Assembly (NCBI RefSeq): GCF_004341365.1
Contig: NZ_SLXH01000004.1
Span: forward strand, 62,001 to 126,000
Source of the DNA: Simplicispira metamorpha
GTDB taxonomy: Bacteria > Pseudomonadota > Gammaproteobacteria > Burkholderiales > Burkholderiaceae_C
Length of the DNA: 64,000 nucleotides
Reading direction: 5' to 3'
In this document: one piece after another, positions 55,302 through 64,000 of the stretch
How positions within the stretch are numbered: position 1 is the stretch's first letter
How the letters are laid out: each line of letters starts with the position of its first letter
The notes under the pieces: generated by a model
The model's database searches: none
What the model was told of the DNA's origin: nothing
Seen by the model: the letters and a program-made list of their open reading frames with translations, nothing else
Program-made: the position numbers and the translations under genes

Positions 55302-56201
55302 ATGACCCACAGCCACCACATCCCCACCACCCGTGGCGCTGGCGCAGTTGCTGCGGCGCCGGCCATCACCCCTGAACTGCGCGCCTGGATCATTGCCCAG
55401 GCACAAGCCAACGTGGCTGCACCCGCCTTGCTGCAGTCCATGCAGGCAGCGGGCTGGGACGAAGACGTGGCCCTGACCGCCCTGCAAACCACCCTGCGCG
55501 AGCACCTGGACGAAGTGGCTGCGCAGCGCGGCATGCCGCCCGCTGTGCCCGTACCCATGCCCGCCCTGCACGATTCACCCACACGCCTGGCGGTCGCTGA
55601 CCGCTCCATCGACGTGCTGCTGTCCATGGCCAACCCACGGCTGGCGGTGTTTGGCAACCTGCTCTCGGGCGATGAATGCGAGGCGCTGATTGCTGCTGCG
55701 CGCCCGCGCATGGCGCGCTCGCTCACCGTAGCCTCCAACAGCGCCACAGAAGAAGTCAATGACGACCGCACCAGCGACGGCATGTTCTTTGAGCGCGGCG
55801 AAATCCCCTTGGTGCAAGCCCTGGAAGAACGGATTGCGCAACTGCTGCACTGGCCTATTGAGAACGGCGAAGGTCTGCAAGTGCTGCGCTACCTGCCCGG
55901 CGCCCAGTACAAGCCGCACTACGACTATTTCGACCCCACAGAGCCCAGCACGACCCGCATCTTGCGCCGGGGTGGCCAGCGCGTAGCCACCTTGGTGATG
56001 TACCTCAACACACCAGCCCAGGGCGGGGGCACCACCTTCCCCGACGTTCACTTGGAAGTGGCCCCCCAGCGTGGCAACGCCGTGTTCTTCAGCTACGAAC
56101 GCCCCCACCCCAGCACACGCACCCTGCATGGTGGTGCGCCCGTGCTGGCAGGCGAAAAGTGGGTGGCCACCAAGTGGCTGCGCGAACGAGAATTCACTTG
56201 A
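55302..56201 (+). CDS. Prolyl-4-hydroxylase-like 2OG-Fe(II) oxygenase
   Basis: The 299-residue protein has a double-stranded beta-helix oxygenase domain in its C-terminal 190 residues. [17 protein letters not shown] gives the HxD iron ligands, and [20 protein letters not shown] gives the second His and the 2OG-binding Lys. LQVLRYLPG and [19 protein letters not shown] are typical of the P4Hc family. The N-terminal 90 residues are unusual, helical ([20 protein letters not shown]) and may bind a substrate protein. It is 20 bp after yaaA. Substrate unknown. Confidence 0.9.
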   Translation: MTHSHHIPTTRGAGAVAAAPAITPELRAWIIAQAQANVAAPALLQSMQAAGWDEDVALTALQTTLREHLDEVAAQRGMPPAVPVPMPALHDSPTRLAVADRSIDVLLSMANPRLAVFGNLLSGDECEALIAAARPRMARSLTVASNSATEEVNDDRTSDGMFFERGEIPLVQALEERIAQLLHWPIENGEGLQVLRYLPGAQYKPHYDYFDPTEPSTTRILRRGGQRVATLVMYLNTPAQGGGTTFPDVHLEVAPQRGNAVFFSYERPHPSTRTLHGGAPVLAGEKWVATKWLREREFT

Positions 56202-56229
56202 AGCGCTTTTCCCTCCTGCAAACCCCACC

Positions 56230-58386
56230 ATGACAACCCGCAAAAAAATATCCCTGCGCACCAGACTGCTGCTGGTCGTGCTCATCGTTCTGGCAGGCTA
56301 CGCCATCACGCTGACAGTGCTGACCCGCCAGGCTGGCAATCTGCAACACAAGACAGCGCTGCAATACACCACCCAACTGGCCGCCAACGAAGGCGCCAAG
56401 GCCACCGCCAACATAGAGCAGGCACTGGACTCCGCGCGCACCCTGGCACACGCCCTGGGCAGCCTGAAAACCGCCGGTCTGACCGACCGGGCCAGCGCCG
56501 ACGCCTTGCTCAAAGGCGTGCTGGCGGGCAACCCGTCTTTTCTGGGCGTCTGGACGGGCTGGGAACCCAACGCCTTCGACGGCAAAGACAGTGAATACGC
56601 CAACCAGCCCGGGCATGACGCCAGTGGCCGCTACGTTCCTTACTGGAACCGTGGCAGCGGCACCATCAGCGTCGAACCCCTGGCCGATTACGACAAGCCC
56701 GGCGCGGGCGACTTCTACCAGCTGGCCAAGGCCAGTGGCCAGGAGACCGTGCTGGAACCCTACAGCTACACGGTGGCAGGCAAATCCGTACTGATGACCA
56801 CCCTGGTCGCTCCCATCTTGATCGATGGCCGTTTTATGGGTGTGGCAGGCATTGATATGGCCCTGGCCAATTTGCAGCAAACCGTGGAAAAGATCCGCGT
56901 CTACGACACCGGCTACGCCAGTCTGCTGTCGAACAAAGGCATCTACGTGGGCGACCGCGATGCAGAAAACGTGGGCAAAGATCTGGGCGATGGCCTGGAG
57001 CAGGCCAAACAGGCCATCGCGCAGGGCAGCATCTTGCAGACCAATTTCTTCAGCCAGCGCCTGGAGACCGACGTCACCCGGGTGTTCGTCCCCATCCAGA
57101 TCGGCATGACCAAGACGCCCTGGTCTTTTGCCGTCACCGTGCCCAACGACACCATCCTCAGCGAAGTGCAGCAACAGCGTCTGACCGCCATCGGGCTGGG
57201 GGTTTTGAGCATTCTGCTGGTCTCTCTGGGACTGGCTTTTGCGCTTGATCGCCTGGTGCTGCGGCCCATTGGGGGCGAGCCTGACGATGCTGCGGGCATC
57301 ACTGCGCGGGTGGCACATGGCGACCTGAGCCAGCCCATTGCCGTGCGCCCCCAAGACACCACCAGCCTGATGGCGCAGTTGCAACACATGCAAAACAGCC
57401 TGGCCAGCGTGGTGGCCAATGTGCGCCAGGGCGCCGAGAGCGTGGCCACCGCCAGCGCCCAAATCTCCCAGGGCAACCACGATCTGTCCGGGCGCACCGA
57501 GAGCCAGGCCAGCGCGCTGGAACAAACAGCAGCCTCCATGGAGCAACTGGGCAGCACCGTCACCCAGAACGCCGACAACGCACGCCACGCCAATGAGCTG
57601 GCGCGCAGTGCCTCCAGCGTGGCCGTCCAGGGCGGCGAAGCCGTGGCGCGGGTGATCGCCACCATGAAGGACATCAACGACAGCTCGCGCAAGATTGCCG
57701 ACATCATCGGCGTGATCGACGGCATTGCCTTCCAGACCAACATCCTGGCGCTCAACGCTGCCGTAGAAGCCGCCCGCGCCGGGGAACAAGGCCGCGGCTT
57801 TGCCGTGGTAGCCGCCGAAGTGCGCAGCCTGGCCGGGCGCAGCGCCGAGGCCGCCAAAGAAATCAAGGCCCTGATTGGTGCCAGCGTGGGCCGTGTCGAG
57901 GTGGGTGCAACCCAGGTCGATCAGGCCGGCCAGACCATGACCGAGGTGGTGCAGGCCATCCAGCGGGTCACGGACATCATGGGCGATATCAGCGCGGCCA
58001 GTGCTGAGCAAAGCGCGGGCGTCGGGCAAATCGGTGAAGCCATCACGCAGATGGACCAGGTCACGCAGCAAAACGCGGCCCTGGTCGAAGAAATGGCCGC
58101 CGCCGCCACCAGCCTGCAAAACCAGGCCCAAGACCTGGTGCAAACCGTGGCCGTATTCCAGCTCGGTGCAGGCACCGGCGCGGCGCGGGCCACCCCCACC
58201 GCAGCGCCACGGCCAGCACCCGCGCCCACCCCGGCGCGTGTGGCCATGCCCGCACCGCGCCCGGCACCAGCGCGCCCCATGCCGGTACGCAGCAGCACGG
58301 CGCGCACCGCAGCACCCACCCTGGCCAATACCCCCGCCAAAGCCCCCCAAAGCCCCGGCAAGGACGACGACTGGGAGAGCTTTTAA
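56230..58386 (+). CDS. Methyl-accepting chemotaxis protein with dCACHE sensor
   Basis: The 718-residue chemoreceptor has an N-terminal helix, a periplasmic dCACHE domain (about 40-320; [34 protein letters not shown], then [20 protein letters not shown]), a second helix ([19 protein letters not shown]), a HAMP region and the signalling tip [20 protein letters not shown]. An Ala/Pro-rich linker and DDDWESF end the protein, as in the receptor at 33493. The tip is almost identical to that of the other receptors here. Ligand is probably a small molecule. Confidence 0.95.
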   Translation: MTTRKKISLRTRLLLVVLIVLAGYAITLTVLTRQAGNLQHKTALQYTTQLAANEGAKATANIEQALDSARTLAHALGSLKTAGLTDRASADALLKGVLAGNPSFLGVWTGWEPNAFDGKDSEYANQPGHDASGRYVPYWNRGSGTISVEPLADYDKPGAGDFYQLAKASGQETVLEPYSYTVAGKSVLMTTLVAPILIDGRFMGVAGIDMALANLQQTVEKIRVYDTGYASLLSNKGIYVGDRDAENVGKDLGDGLEQAKQAIAQGSILQTNFFSQRLETDVTRVFVPIQIGMTKTPWSFAVTVPNDTILSEVQQQRLTAIGLGVLSILLVSLGLAFALDRLVLRPIGGEPDDAAGITARVAHGDLSQPIAVRPQDTTSLMAQLQHMQNSLASVVANVRQGAESVATASAQISQGNHDLSGRTESQASALEQTAASMEQLGSTVTQNADNARHANELARSASSVAVQGGEAVARVIATMKDINDSSRKIADIIGVIDGIAFQTNILALNAAVEAARAGEQGRGFAVVAAEVRSLAGRSAEAAKEIKALIGASVGRVEVGATQVDQAGQTMTEVVQAIQRVTDIMGDISAASAEQSAGVGQIGEAITQMDQVTQQNAALVEEMAAAATSLQNQAQDLVQTVAVFQLGAGTGAARATPTAAPRPAPAPTPARVAMPAPRPAPARPMPVRSSTARTAAPTLANTPAKAPQSPGKDDDWESF

Positions 58387-58404
58387 GCCACTCGAAAGAT
58401 AATG

Positions 58405-58466
58405 ATAAAAATGGCTGCCAGCGCTTTTGCAATAAGCGCTGGCAGCTATCATATCAATAGCAAATT
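58405..58466 (-). repeat. Dispersed repeat between the chemoreceptor and queF
   Basis: The best hairpin of the family: CTGCCAGCGCTT (58415-58426) pairs perfectly with AAGCGCTGGCAG (58434-58445) around a 7-nt loop. AGCTATCATATCAATAGCAA follows. No gene overlaps it; it could end the receptor transcript. Confidence 0.85.
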
Positions 58467-58480
58467 AACCTTCCTCTGCC

Positions 58481-59332
58481 ATGACACCCCACACGCCCGA
58501 ACAATCCCAGCTGGGCAAGGCATCGGCCTATGCCGACCAGTACGATGCCAGCCTGCTCTTTCCGCTGGCGCGCGCGGGCAAGCGTGCCGAAATAGGCATC
58601 ACCGCAGCGCCCGCATTTTTTGGTGCTGACCTGTGGACGGCTTTCGAGCTGTCGTGGCTGAACCTGCGTGGCAAGCCGCAGGTGGCGCTGGCGCACATCA
58701 CCGTGCCCTGCGAAACCCCCAACATCATCGAGAGCAAATCCTTCAAGCTCTACCTCAACAGCTTCAACAACACGCGCTTTGCCGATGCTGCCGAAGTACA
58801 GGCGCGCATCCGTGCCGATGTGAGCGAAGCCGCCTGGCGCGGCGCAGCGCACCCGGCCACGGTGGGCGTGAAACTGCTGCTGCCCGACATGTTTGACCGC
58901 GAGCCGGTGCACGAACTCGATGGCCTGAACCTCGACCGGCTGGATGTGGAATGCACGCAGTACCAGCCCGCCCCCGAGCTGCTCACGGCGCAATTCAATG
59001 AAGCCCCGGTCAATGAGGTGCTGGTCAGCCACCTGCTCAAAAGCAATTGCCTGGTCACGGGCCAGCCCGACTGGGGCAGCGTGCAAATTGCCTACAGCGG
59101 CCCGCAGATCGACCAGGAAGGGCTGCTGCAATACATCGTGAGTTTTCGCAACCACAACGAATTCCATGAGCAGTGCGTGGAGCGCATCTTCATGGACATC
59201 TGGACGCGCTGCAAACCCATCAAGCTGACGGTGTACGCGCGCTACACCCGCCGCGGCGGCCTGGACATCAACCCGCTGCGCACCAGCCACCCGCAGGCGC
59301 TGCCGCGCAACATCCGGACGGCCCGCCAGTAA
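58481..59332 (+). CDS. queF: NADPH-dependent 7-cyano-7-deazaguanine reductase
   Basis: QueF (283 residues) reduces preQ0 to preQ1 in queuosine tRNA biosynthesis. It is the long, bimodular form. The catalytic Cys is in [20 protein letters not shown], the family QueF motif. The second half has [20 protein letters not shown] and [20 protein letters not shown]. The start ATG lies after a dispersed repeat. It stands alone between chemoreceptor genes. Confidence 0.97.
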   Translation: MTPHTPEQSQLGKASAYADQYDASLLFPLARAGKRAEIGITAAPAFFGADLWTAFELSWLNLRGKPQVALAHITVPCETPNIIESKSFKLYLNSFNNTRFADAAEVQARIRADVSEAAWRGAAHPATVGVKLLLPDMFDREPVHELDGLNLDRLDVECTQYQPAPELLTAQFNEAPVNEVLVSHLLKSNCLVTGQPDWGSVQIAYSGPQIDQEGLLQYIVSFRNHNEFHEQCVERIFMDIWTRCKPIKLTVYARYTRRGGLDINPLRTSHPQALPRNIRTARQ

Positions 59333-59361
59333 CGCGCGGGCACAGCCGCACCTGGCCGGAC

Positions 59362-60927
59362 TCAAGGCAGCCGGAAAACGGCCAGAGTGCGCCCCAAAAC
59401 GGCAGCGTTGTGGCTCATGGCGTTGGCCGATTGTGCCGAGGCATCGACCAAAGCAGCGTTCTGCTGCGTCACGCGGTCCAGGTCGATGACGGCCTCGTTG
59501 ACCTGGGCAATGCCTTGCGACTGCTCGCGCGTGGCCATGCCGATCTGCCCCATCAGCGCATTGACGTGGGCCACCGACTGCACCACCTCTTCAATCGTCT
59601 GGCGGGCCGATTGCATCTGCACCGCACCGCGCTCGGTGTGGGCGCTTGACTCACCAATCAGGGTACGAATCTCGCCAGCTGCCTTGGCGCTGCGCTGGGC
59701 CAGCGCACGCACCTCGGCGGCCACCACGGCAAAACCACGGCCTTGTTCCCCGGCGCGGGCGGCTTCTACGGCGGCGTTGAGCGCCAGGATGTTGGTCTGG
59801 AAGGCAATGCCCTCAATGGTGGCAATGATCTGGCCCATCTTGCGTGAGGATTGCTCGATCGCCTGTACCACCTCACTGACCTGGGCCACCGCAGCGCCGC
59901 CACGGCGGGCCAGCTCGGCACTGTGCGCGCTTTCTTTGAGCACCTGGTCGGTGGTGTCCACCGATTGGCACACCGTGCTGGAGAGTTCTTCCATGGACGC
60001 TGCGGTCTGTTGCAAGCTGCTCGCCTGCGACTCGGTGCGCGCCGACAGGTCGTGGGAGCCCTGGGCAATCTCTGCGGAAATGCGGCCAAAGGCGCCGATT
60101 TCGCTGCGGGCATCGCCCACCACGGCGCGCAGGTTGACCTGGATTTGCTGCAAACGCTCCATCAGCAAGGCCATGGGATGGCGCTCGCGGATACGGCGCT
60201 CGTCACCTGAAATGCTGCACCCGGCGATGGCGATGGCCACCTGGTTGGCATCGGCCAGCGCCCGGGTGATGCGGCGGTGAAAGCGCCACAAAATGAAGGC
60301 CGAGATGCCCATGACCAGTGCCGCCTGCAACATCAGCGCCAGGGGGCTATGGATCCAGCCCATGGCCTGCGGTACCAGCGCTGCCGCCCACAGCGGCAGC
60401 ATCAGGGCCACCAAGCGCTCGGTGAAGGTGGCGCGTTGCAGGCGCCCCAGGCGGTCGCGCCAGCCCGTGGGGCGGACATGGCCTGCGTGCAGGTAGAAAG
60501 TGCGCTTACCCGACTCACGCTCCTGGCGCACACGCTGGTAGAGGACTTCGGCCTCGCGCACCTCCTCGCGCGTGGGCTTGACCCGCACCGACATATAGCC
60601 CTTGGGCTTGCCGTTTTCCATCAGTGGCGTGACGTGGGCGCGCACCCAGTAAAAGCTGCCATCCTTGCGCCGGTTCTTGACGACACCCACCCAACTGCGG
60701 CCATTGCCGATGGTGTTCCACATGTCCTTGAACGCTTCGGGGGGCATATCGGGGTGGCGCACCATGTTGTGCGGCTGGCCCATCAGCTCGCCCATCGCAT
60801 AGCCGCTGACCCGGACAAAGGCGGCGTTACAGTGGGTGATGATGCCCTTGGCGTCCGTGGTGGACATCAACAATTCGTCTCCGGGAAAATCAAATTCGTG
60901 GGGCGTGACTGGCAAATTGGTACGCAT
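59362..60927 (-). CDS. Aer-like chemoreceptor with N-terminal PAS domain (first of tandem pair)
   Basis: The 521-residue receptor begins with an Aer-type PAS (GIITHCNAAFVRVSGYAMGE, then GQPHNMVRHPDMPPEAFKDM and KNRRKDGSFYWVRAHVTPLM). The conserved region HNxxRHPDMP binds FAD in Aer. A hydrophobic region near 185-240 anchors it, then comes a cytoplasmic signalling domain with [20 protein letters not shown]. Unlike the receptors with DWESF ends, it stops at VFRLP. It is probably an aerotaxis or energy sensor. ATG 60927 (MRTNLPVTPHEFDF) matches its paralogue's start. Confidence 0.94.
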   Translation of the reverse strand: MRTNLPVTPHEFDFPGDELLMSTTDAKGIITHCNAAFVRVSGYAMGELMGQPHNMVRHPDMPPEAFKDMWNTIGNGRSWVGVVKNRRKDGSFYWVRAHVTPLMENGKPKGYMSVRVKPTREEVREAEVLYQRVRQERESGKRTFYLHAGHVRPTGWRDRLGRLQRATFTERLVALMLPLWAAALVPQAMGWIHSPLALMLQAALVMGISAFILWRFHRRITRALADANQVAIAIAGCSISGDERRIRERHPMALLMERLQQIQVNLRAVVGDARSEIGAFGRISAEIAQGSHDLSARTESQASSLQQTAASMEELSSTVCQSVDTTDQVLKESAHSAELARRGGAAVAQVSEVVQAIEQSSRKMGQIIATIEGIAFQTNILALNAAVEAARAGEQGRGFAVVAAEVRALAQRSAKAAGEIRTLIGESSAHTERGAVQMQSARQTIEEVVQSVAHVNALMGQIGMATREQSQGIAQVNEAVIDLDRVTQQNAALVDASAQSANAMSHNAAVLGRTLAVFRLP

Positions 60928-61062
60928 GCTGCGGGCTCTATGGTGAGGTGCGCGCAAGTATAGGAATCGGGCACATCAGCACCCCTATACACCGCATGCA
61001 CTGGTCTCTTTTATACAGTTTGTTGCAAATAAACGACAGGCAGCAGCACACTCCCCCGCGCA

Positions 61063-62625
61063 TCAGTTCAGGAGGAACACCTGCACCGAACGCGACAGCG
61101 CCGTGGAGTTACTTTTGAGCGCATCCGCCGAGGCAGCGGTTTGCTCCACCAGCGCGGCGTTTTGCTGGGTGACAGCCTCCAGCTGGGTGACGGCCTCGTT
61201 GGCCTGGCCAATGCCCACGGACTGCTCGGTGGTGGCCAGGCTGATCTGGTGCACCAGCTCACTGACGCGCGAAACCGAGGCCACGACTTCGGCAATGGTT
61301 TTGCCCGCTTCTGCCATCTGGCGCGAACCGTCGGCCACCTGCGCTGCCGAGGCACCAATCAGCGTGCGAATCTCTTTGGCAGCGCTGGCACTGCGCTGGG
61401 CCAGCGCCCGCACTTCACCAGCCACCACGGCAAAACCCCGGCCCTGTTCACCCGCACGCGCAGCCTCCACGGCGGCATTGAGCGCCAGCAGGTTGGTCTG
61501 GAACGCAATGCCCTCAATCACCGAAATGATCTCGCTGACCTGGCTTGAAGAACGTTCGATGGCCTGCATGGCCTGGCCCACCTGCTGCACGGCCTGCCCA
61601 CCCCGGCGCGCCACTTCGGCGCTTTGGGCGCTGTCACCAGAGACCCGCTCTGCGGTATCGGCGGTCTGGCGCACGGTGCTGGACAGCTCTTCCATGGCAG
61701 AGGCGGTTTTCTCCAGGCTCACGGCCTGGGCTTCGGTGCGCGCATACAGATCGTGGCCGCCCTGGGCAATGTCATCGGCAGAGCCCATGAAGCCTGCAAT
61801 TTCAGAGCGCACATCGCCCACCACGGCACGCAGATTGACCTGAATTTGTTGCAAATTGCCCGCCAATGACCGCAAGGAGGGGGCGAAATGCTCGCTCTGG
61901 AGCTGGGTGGTCAGGTTGCAGGCTGCAATGTCGCGGGCAAATTGCCCGGCATCACGCATACCGCGCACGATGCGCCCATGGAACCAGGCCAGCACGCCTG
62001 CAATGCCCGCCAGCATCAAACCCAGCTCGGCTCCCCAGGCCAGGGCACCTTGCCAACCCAGCCAGCGCGGCACCATGCCCACGATGACCACGCCCAGCAG
62101 CATCAGCGCCAGATTCTGCGTGGCAGAAATGCCCTCCACACGCTGCCACAGGCCACGCAGCCCCGGGTACACCACCCGGCCATGGTGCAAACGCAGGGTT
62201 TGGCGCTGCGCAGCATGGTCGGCGCGCAACTGCGCATACAACGCCTCAGCCTGCTGCACCTCAGCGCGCCCGGGCTTGGTGCGCACCGACATATAGCCAC
62301 GCGGCTTACCGCCGTCCATGATGGGCGTGACGTTGGCACGCACCCAGTAAAAGCCGCCGTTTTTGCGCCGGTTTTTCACCAGCCCCGTCCAGGCGTGGCC
62401 GCGCCCGATGGTGGCCCACATGTCCTTGTAGGCCTGGGGCGGCATGTCGGGGTGGCGAATCAGGTTGTGGGGCTGGCCAATCAGCTCGTCATAGGCATAG
62501 CCGCTGGCGTCCATGAACGCTGTATTGCAGTGGGTGATGACGCCCTTGGTGTCCGTGCTGGAAACCAACATGCTCTGCGCGGGGTAATCGTATTCATCGT
62601 CCGTCACAGGCAGGTTGATTCGCAT
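61063..62625 (-). CDS. Aer-like chemoreceptor with N-terminal PAS domain (second of tandem pair)
   Basis: The 520-residue receptor parallels the downstream one: [18 protein letters not shown] segments [20 protein letters not shown] and [20 protein letters not shown], a membrane region ([19 protein letters not shown]), and the tip [20 protein letters not shown]. It and the gene at 59362 are tandem, co-oriented and 135 bp apart, so they arose by duplication and diverged. A palindrome lies upstream. A redox or energy ligand (FAD) is expected by analogy to Aer. Confidence 0.94.
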   Translation of the reverse strand: MRINLPVTDDEYDYPAQSMLVSSTDTKGVITHCNTAFMDASGYAYDELIGQPHNLIRHPDMPPQAYKDMWATIGRGHAWTGLVKNRRKNGGFYWVRANVTPIMDGGKPRGYMSVRTKPGRAEVQQAEALYAQLRADHAAQRQTLRLHHGRVVYPGLRGLWQRVEGISATQNLALMLLGVVIVGMVPRWLGWQGALAWGAELGLMLAGIAGVLAWFHGRIVRGMRDAGQFARDIAACNLTTQLQSEHFAPSLRSLAGNLQQIQVNLRAVVGDVRSEIAGFMGSADDIAQGGHDLYARTEAQAVSLEKTASAMEELSSTVRQTADTAERVSGDSAQSAEVARRGGQAVQQVGQAMQAIERSSSQVSEIISVIEGIAFQTNLLALNAAVEAARAGEQGRGFAVVAGEVRALAQRSASAAKEIRTLIGASAAQVADGSRQMAEAGKTIAEVVASVSRVSELVHQISLATTEQSVGIGQANEAVTQLEAVTQQNAALVEQTAASADALKSNSTALSRSVQVFLLN

Positions 62626-62708
62626 AGGCAGGCCCCTTTAGCCGAAAAAATTCCCCCAGACCATAGGGATAAAACAAAAAATGGCCGAATTTATGGCCCG
62701 ATCTGTAA

Positions 62709-62724
62709 ACATTCATTTGAATGT
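62709..62724. promoter_or_regulatory. Palindrome upstream of the second Aer-like receptor gene
   Basis: ACATTCA, TT, TGAATGT: a perfect 7-2-7 inverted repeat in an AT-rich stretch between the receptor and the DMT transporter gene. It may be an operator for the receptor. The regulator is unknown. Confidence 0.45.
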
Positions 62725-62804
62725 AACATTTAGTGCCACAAAAGCGCAACTTTACTTACAACTCGGCATCACCAGCGCGGTGCCGCTGTTCAACAGGCAC
62801 AGGT

Positions 62805-63734
62805 TTATTGCAAGCACACCAGCAGCAAGCCGGCCACCACCATGAGCATGCCGGCTTTTTCTTGCCACAGCAGGTTCTCGCTCAGGATGCGGCGCGAGAC
62901 AAAGTAGCTGAACACCACTTCGATCATGCCCAGCGTGCGCACCGGCCCCACGCTTTGCAGCGCGTAGGCGGTGAACCAGGCCAGTGATGCCGCAGCGCCC
63001 ATGGCCCCCGTCAGCAGCGACACCCGCCAGGCACGCCACAGCGGCGCCAAGCCCTGGGGCGTGCGCCGTGCCACCCAAGCGCCCAATCCTATCGACTGCA
63101 AACTCTGCGCCAGCAGCACGCCCCAGGCGCCCGACACCCAGGGCGATGCAGCCCCCAGTGCCAGCGCTCCACCACGAAAGCACACGGTAGCAATCGCAAA
63201 ACAGGCGCCACCGGCCAGCCCGTACAGCGCCGGACGACTCAGCCAGGCCGAGGCCGATAGCCACTGCGTCCGGTCGGCGGGCAGCGACAACACCACCACG
63301 CCCAGCGTGGCCAGCACCATGGCCAGCAGCGCCAGCGGCGTGGGCAGCTCGTGCAAAAACAGGGCAGCGAACAGCGCCACCTGCAATACCTCGGTTTTGG
63401 CCAGCGTGACGGCCACGGCAAAGTTGCGCTCCTGCATGGCCACCAGCAGCGCGGCCGTGGCGGCAATCTGGAACAGCGCGCCCAGCGCAATCCAGCCCAC
63501 ATAGACCAGGCTGAAGTCGGGCAACACCCGCGCGGCGGGCAGCCACAGGCACAGCAGCGCCAGGTACACCAGCGCAAACGGCAAGCCGTACAAAAAACGC
63601 ACCAGCGTGGCAGGCAGGGTGCCAAGTTCAGTGGTCAAAGAGCGCTGGGCCGTGTTGCGCACGGTTTGCGCAGCAGCGGCAAACAGCACCACCGGCACCC
63701 ACAGCCAGCCGGGTTCATTCAGGGGAAGAGACAT
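62805..63734 (-). CDS. EamA/DMT-family transporter
   Basis: A 309-residue membrane protein with ten hydrophobic helices in two EamA halves. QTVRNTAQRSLTTELGTLPA and RFLYGLPFALVYLALLCLWL mark the first half; ASLAWFTAYALQSVGPVRTL and IEVVFSYFVSRRILSENLLW the second. ATG 63734 (MSLPLNEPGWLWVPVV) starts just before the first helix. Substrate unknown. A repeat lies about 125 bp upstream. Confidence 0.88.
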   Translation of the reverse strand: MSLPLNEPGWLWVPVVLFAAAAQTVRNTAQRSLTTELGTLPATLVRFLYGLPFALVYLALLCLWLPAARVLPDFSLVYVGWIALGALFQIAATAALLVAMQERNFAVAVTLAKTEVLQVALFAALFLHELPTPLALLAMVLATLGVVVLSLPADRTQWLSASAWLSRPALYGLAGGACFAIATVCFRGGALALGAASPWVSGAWGVLLAQSLQSIGLGAWVARRTPQGLAPLWRAWRVSLLTGAMGAAASLAWFTAYALQSVGPVRTLGMIEVVFSYFVSRRILSENLLWQEKAGMLMVVAGLLLVCLQ

Positions 63735-63857
63735 GGGGGGAACAATCCAGAAACCGCCGGCAGCCAACGTGCGCGGCGGGGCGCCAGCATAGCGCCAGGC
63801 CCCTGCGCGTGCGTGCGTGGTCGGCGATGGCTGCCTGAGCCAGCGGCGCAGATGCTT

Positions 63858-63918
63858 CAAAAAAGATAGCTACTGGCGCTTACCAGATAAAGCCCAGAGG
63901 CAGATTAGGGCTTAAATC
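63858..63918 (+). repeat. Dispersed repeat near the right edge
   Basis: GATAGCTACTGGCGCTTACC, then AAAGCCCAGAGGCAGATTAG and GGCTTAAA. Upstream of the DMT transporter gene. The last 80 bases of the window show no gene. Confidence 0.7.
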
Positions 63919-64000
63919 GGGGTCTGGATTCCAATGGGCTCTGGTGGCTCCTGCCCTGAGCAAAGGCAAGAGCCCACGCATCACCCCAACACAGGCACCG

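Noticed and set aside
63919-64000. A gene at the right edge
   Set aside because: No frame with protein-like composition or a start is seen in the last 80 bases.

Overview
The window is chromosomal DNA from a high-GC betaproteobacterium, most likely of the family Comamonadaceae (Burkholderiales). This rests on gene content and order (ileS-lspA, recJ behind a conserved hypothetical, PHP/yciO/M50/trpS, a TrpRS carrying a C-terminal DUF1508 domain, the divergent rluC/rne pair, Bug-type receptors) and on a dispersed short repeat with the core GATAGCTGCTTGCGC, which I associate with Comamonadaceae from memory. No rRNA, phage, plasmid or transposase genes are seen. One tRNA, tRNA-Ser(CGA), is present.

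Layout. 1-5.8 kb: RNA methyltransferase (cut by the window edge), DUF1653 protein, purN, yceH, a TPR-methyltransferase, a bestrophin channel and an HNH nuclease. 6-12.3 kb: ribF, ileS, lspA and a Na/phosphate symporter homologue. 12.5-20.8 kb: Nudix hydrolase, quinone oxidoreductase, a DMT exporter, a GGDEF-EAL protein, a chimeric spermidine-synthase/TRAP-receptor ORF, a DNA glycosylase and TatD. 20.9-23.7 kb: thioredoxin-like protein, SMR exporter and the lolCD lipoprotein-release transporter. 23.7-25.1 kb: a DUF4160/DUF2442-HTH pair with an AT-rich palindromic operator, and a double cupin. 25.2-29.9 kb: a marR-controlled cluster (Bug receptor, sulfatase, SulP permease) that looks like a sulfate-ester scavenging unit. 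30-43.8 kb: recJ, yqhA, a chemoreceptor, the PHP/yciO/M50/trpS cluster, a PAS-PAS-GGDEF protein, tRNA-Ser, serS, a CBS protein and ispH-fkpB. 44-50.6 kb: radC, smr, M48 protease, lemA, an SppA-type S49 protease, a HAD phosphatase and rluC. 51.2-63.7 kb: rne, yaaA, a prolyl-4-hydroxylase-like oxygenase, three more chemoreceptors (two of them tandem Aer-like paralogues), queF and a second DMT transporter.

Most genes are housekeeping: translation (ileS, trpS, serS, queF, rluC), RNA decay (rne), envelope biogenesis (lspA, lolCD, sppA) and DNA repair (recJ, radC, glycosylase). They are joined by a signalling layer of four chemoreceptors and two c-di-GMP proteins.

The most unusual signal is the dispersed element of about 60 bp: I count 17 copies or fragments. 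Its centre varies between copies but keeps self-complementarity. Copies lie in frame inside four genes (the RsmB-type methyltransferase, ileS, the Nudix gene, sppA), span the overlap that starts recJ, and supply or touch the stop codons of several others. The second standout is the in-frame fusion of half a spermidine synthase with half a TRAP receptor at 18142-19215.
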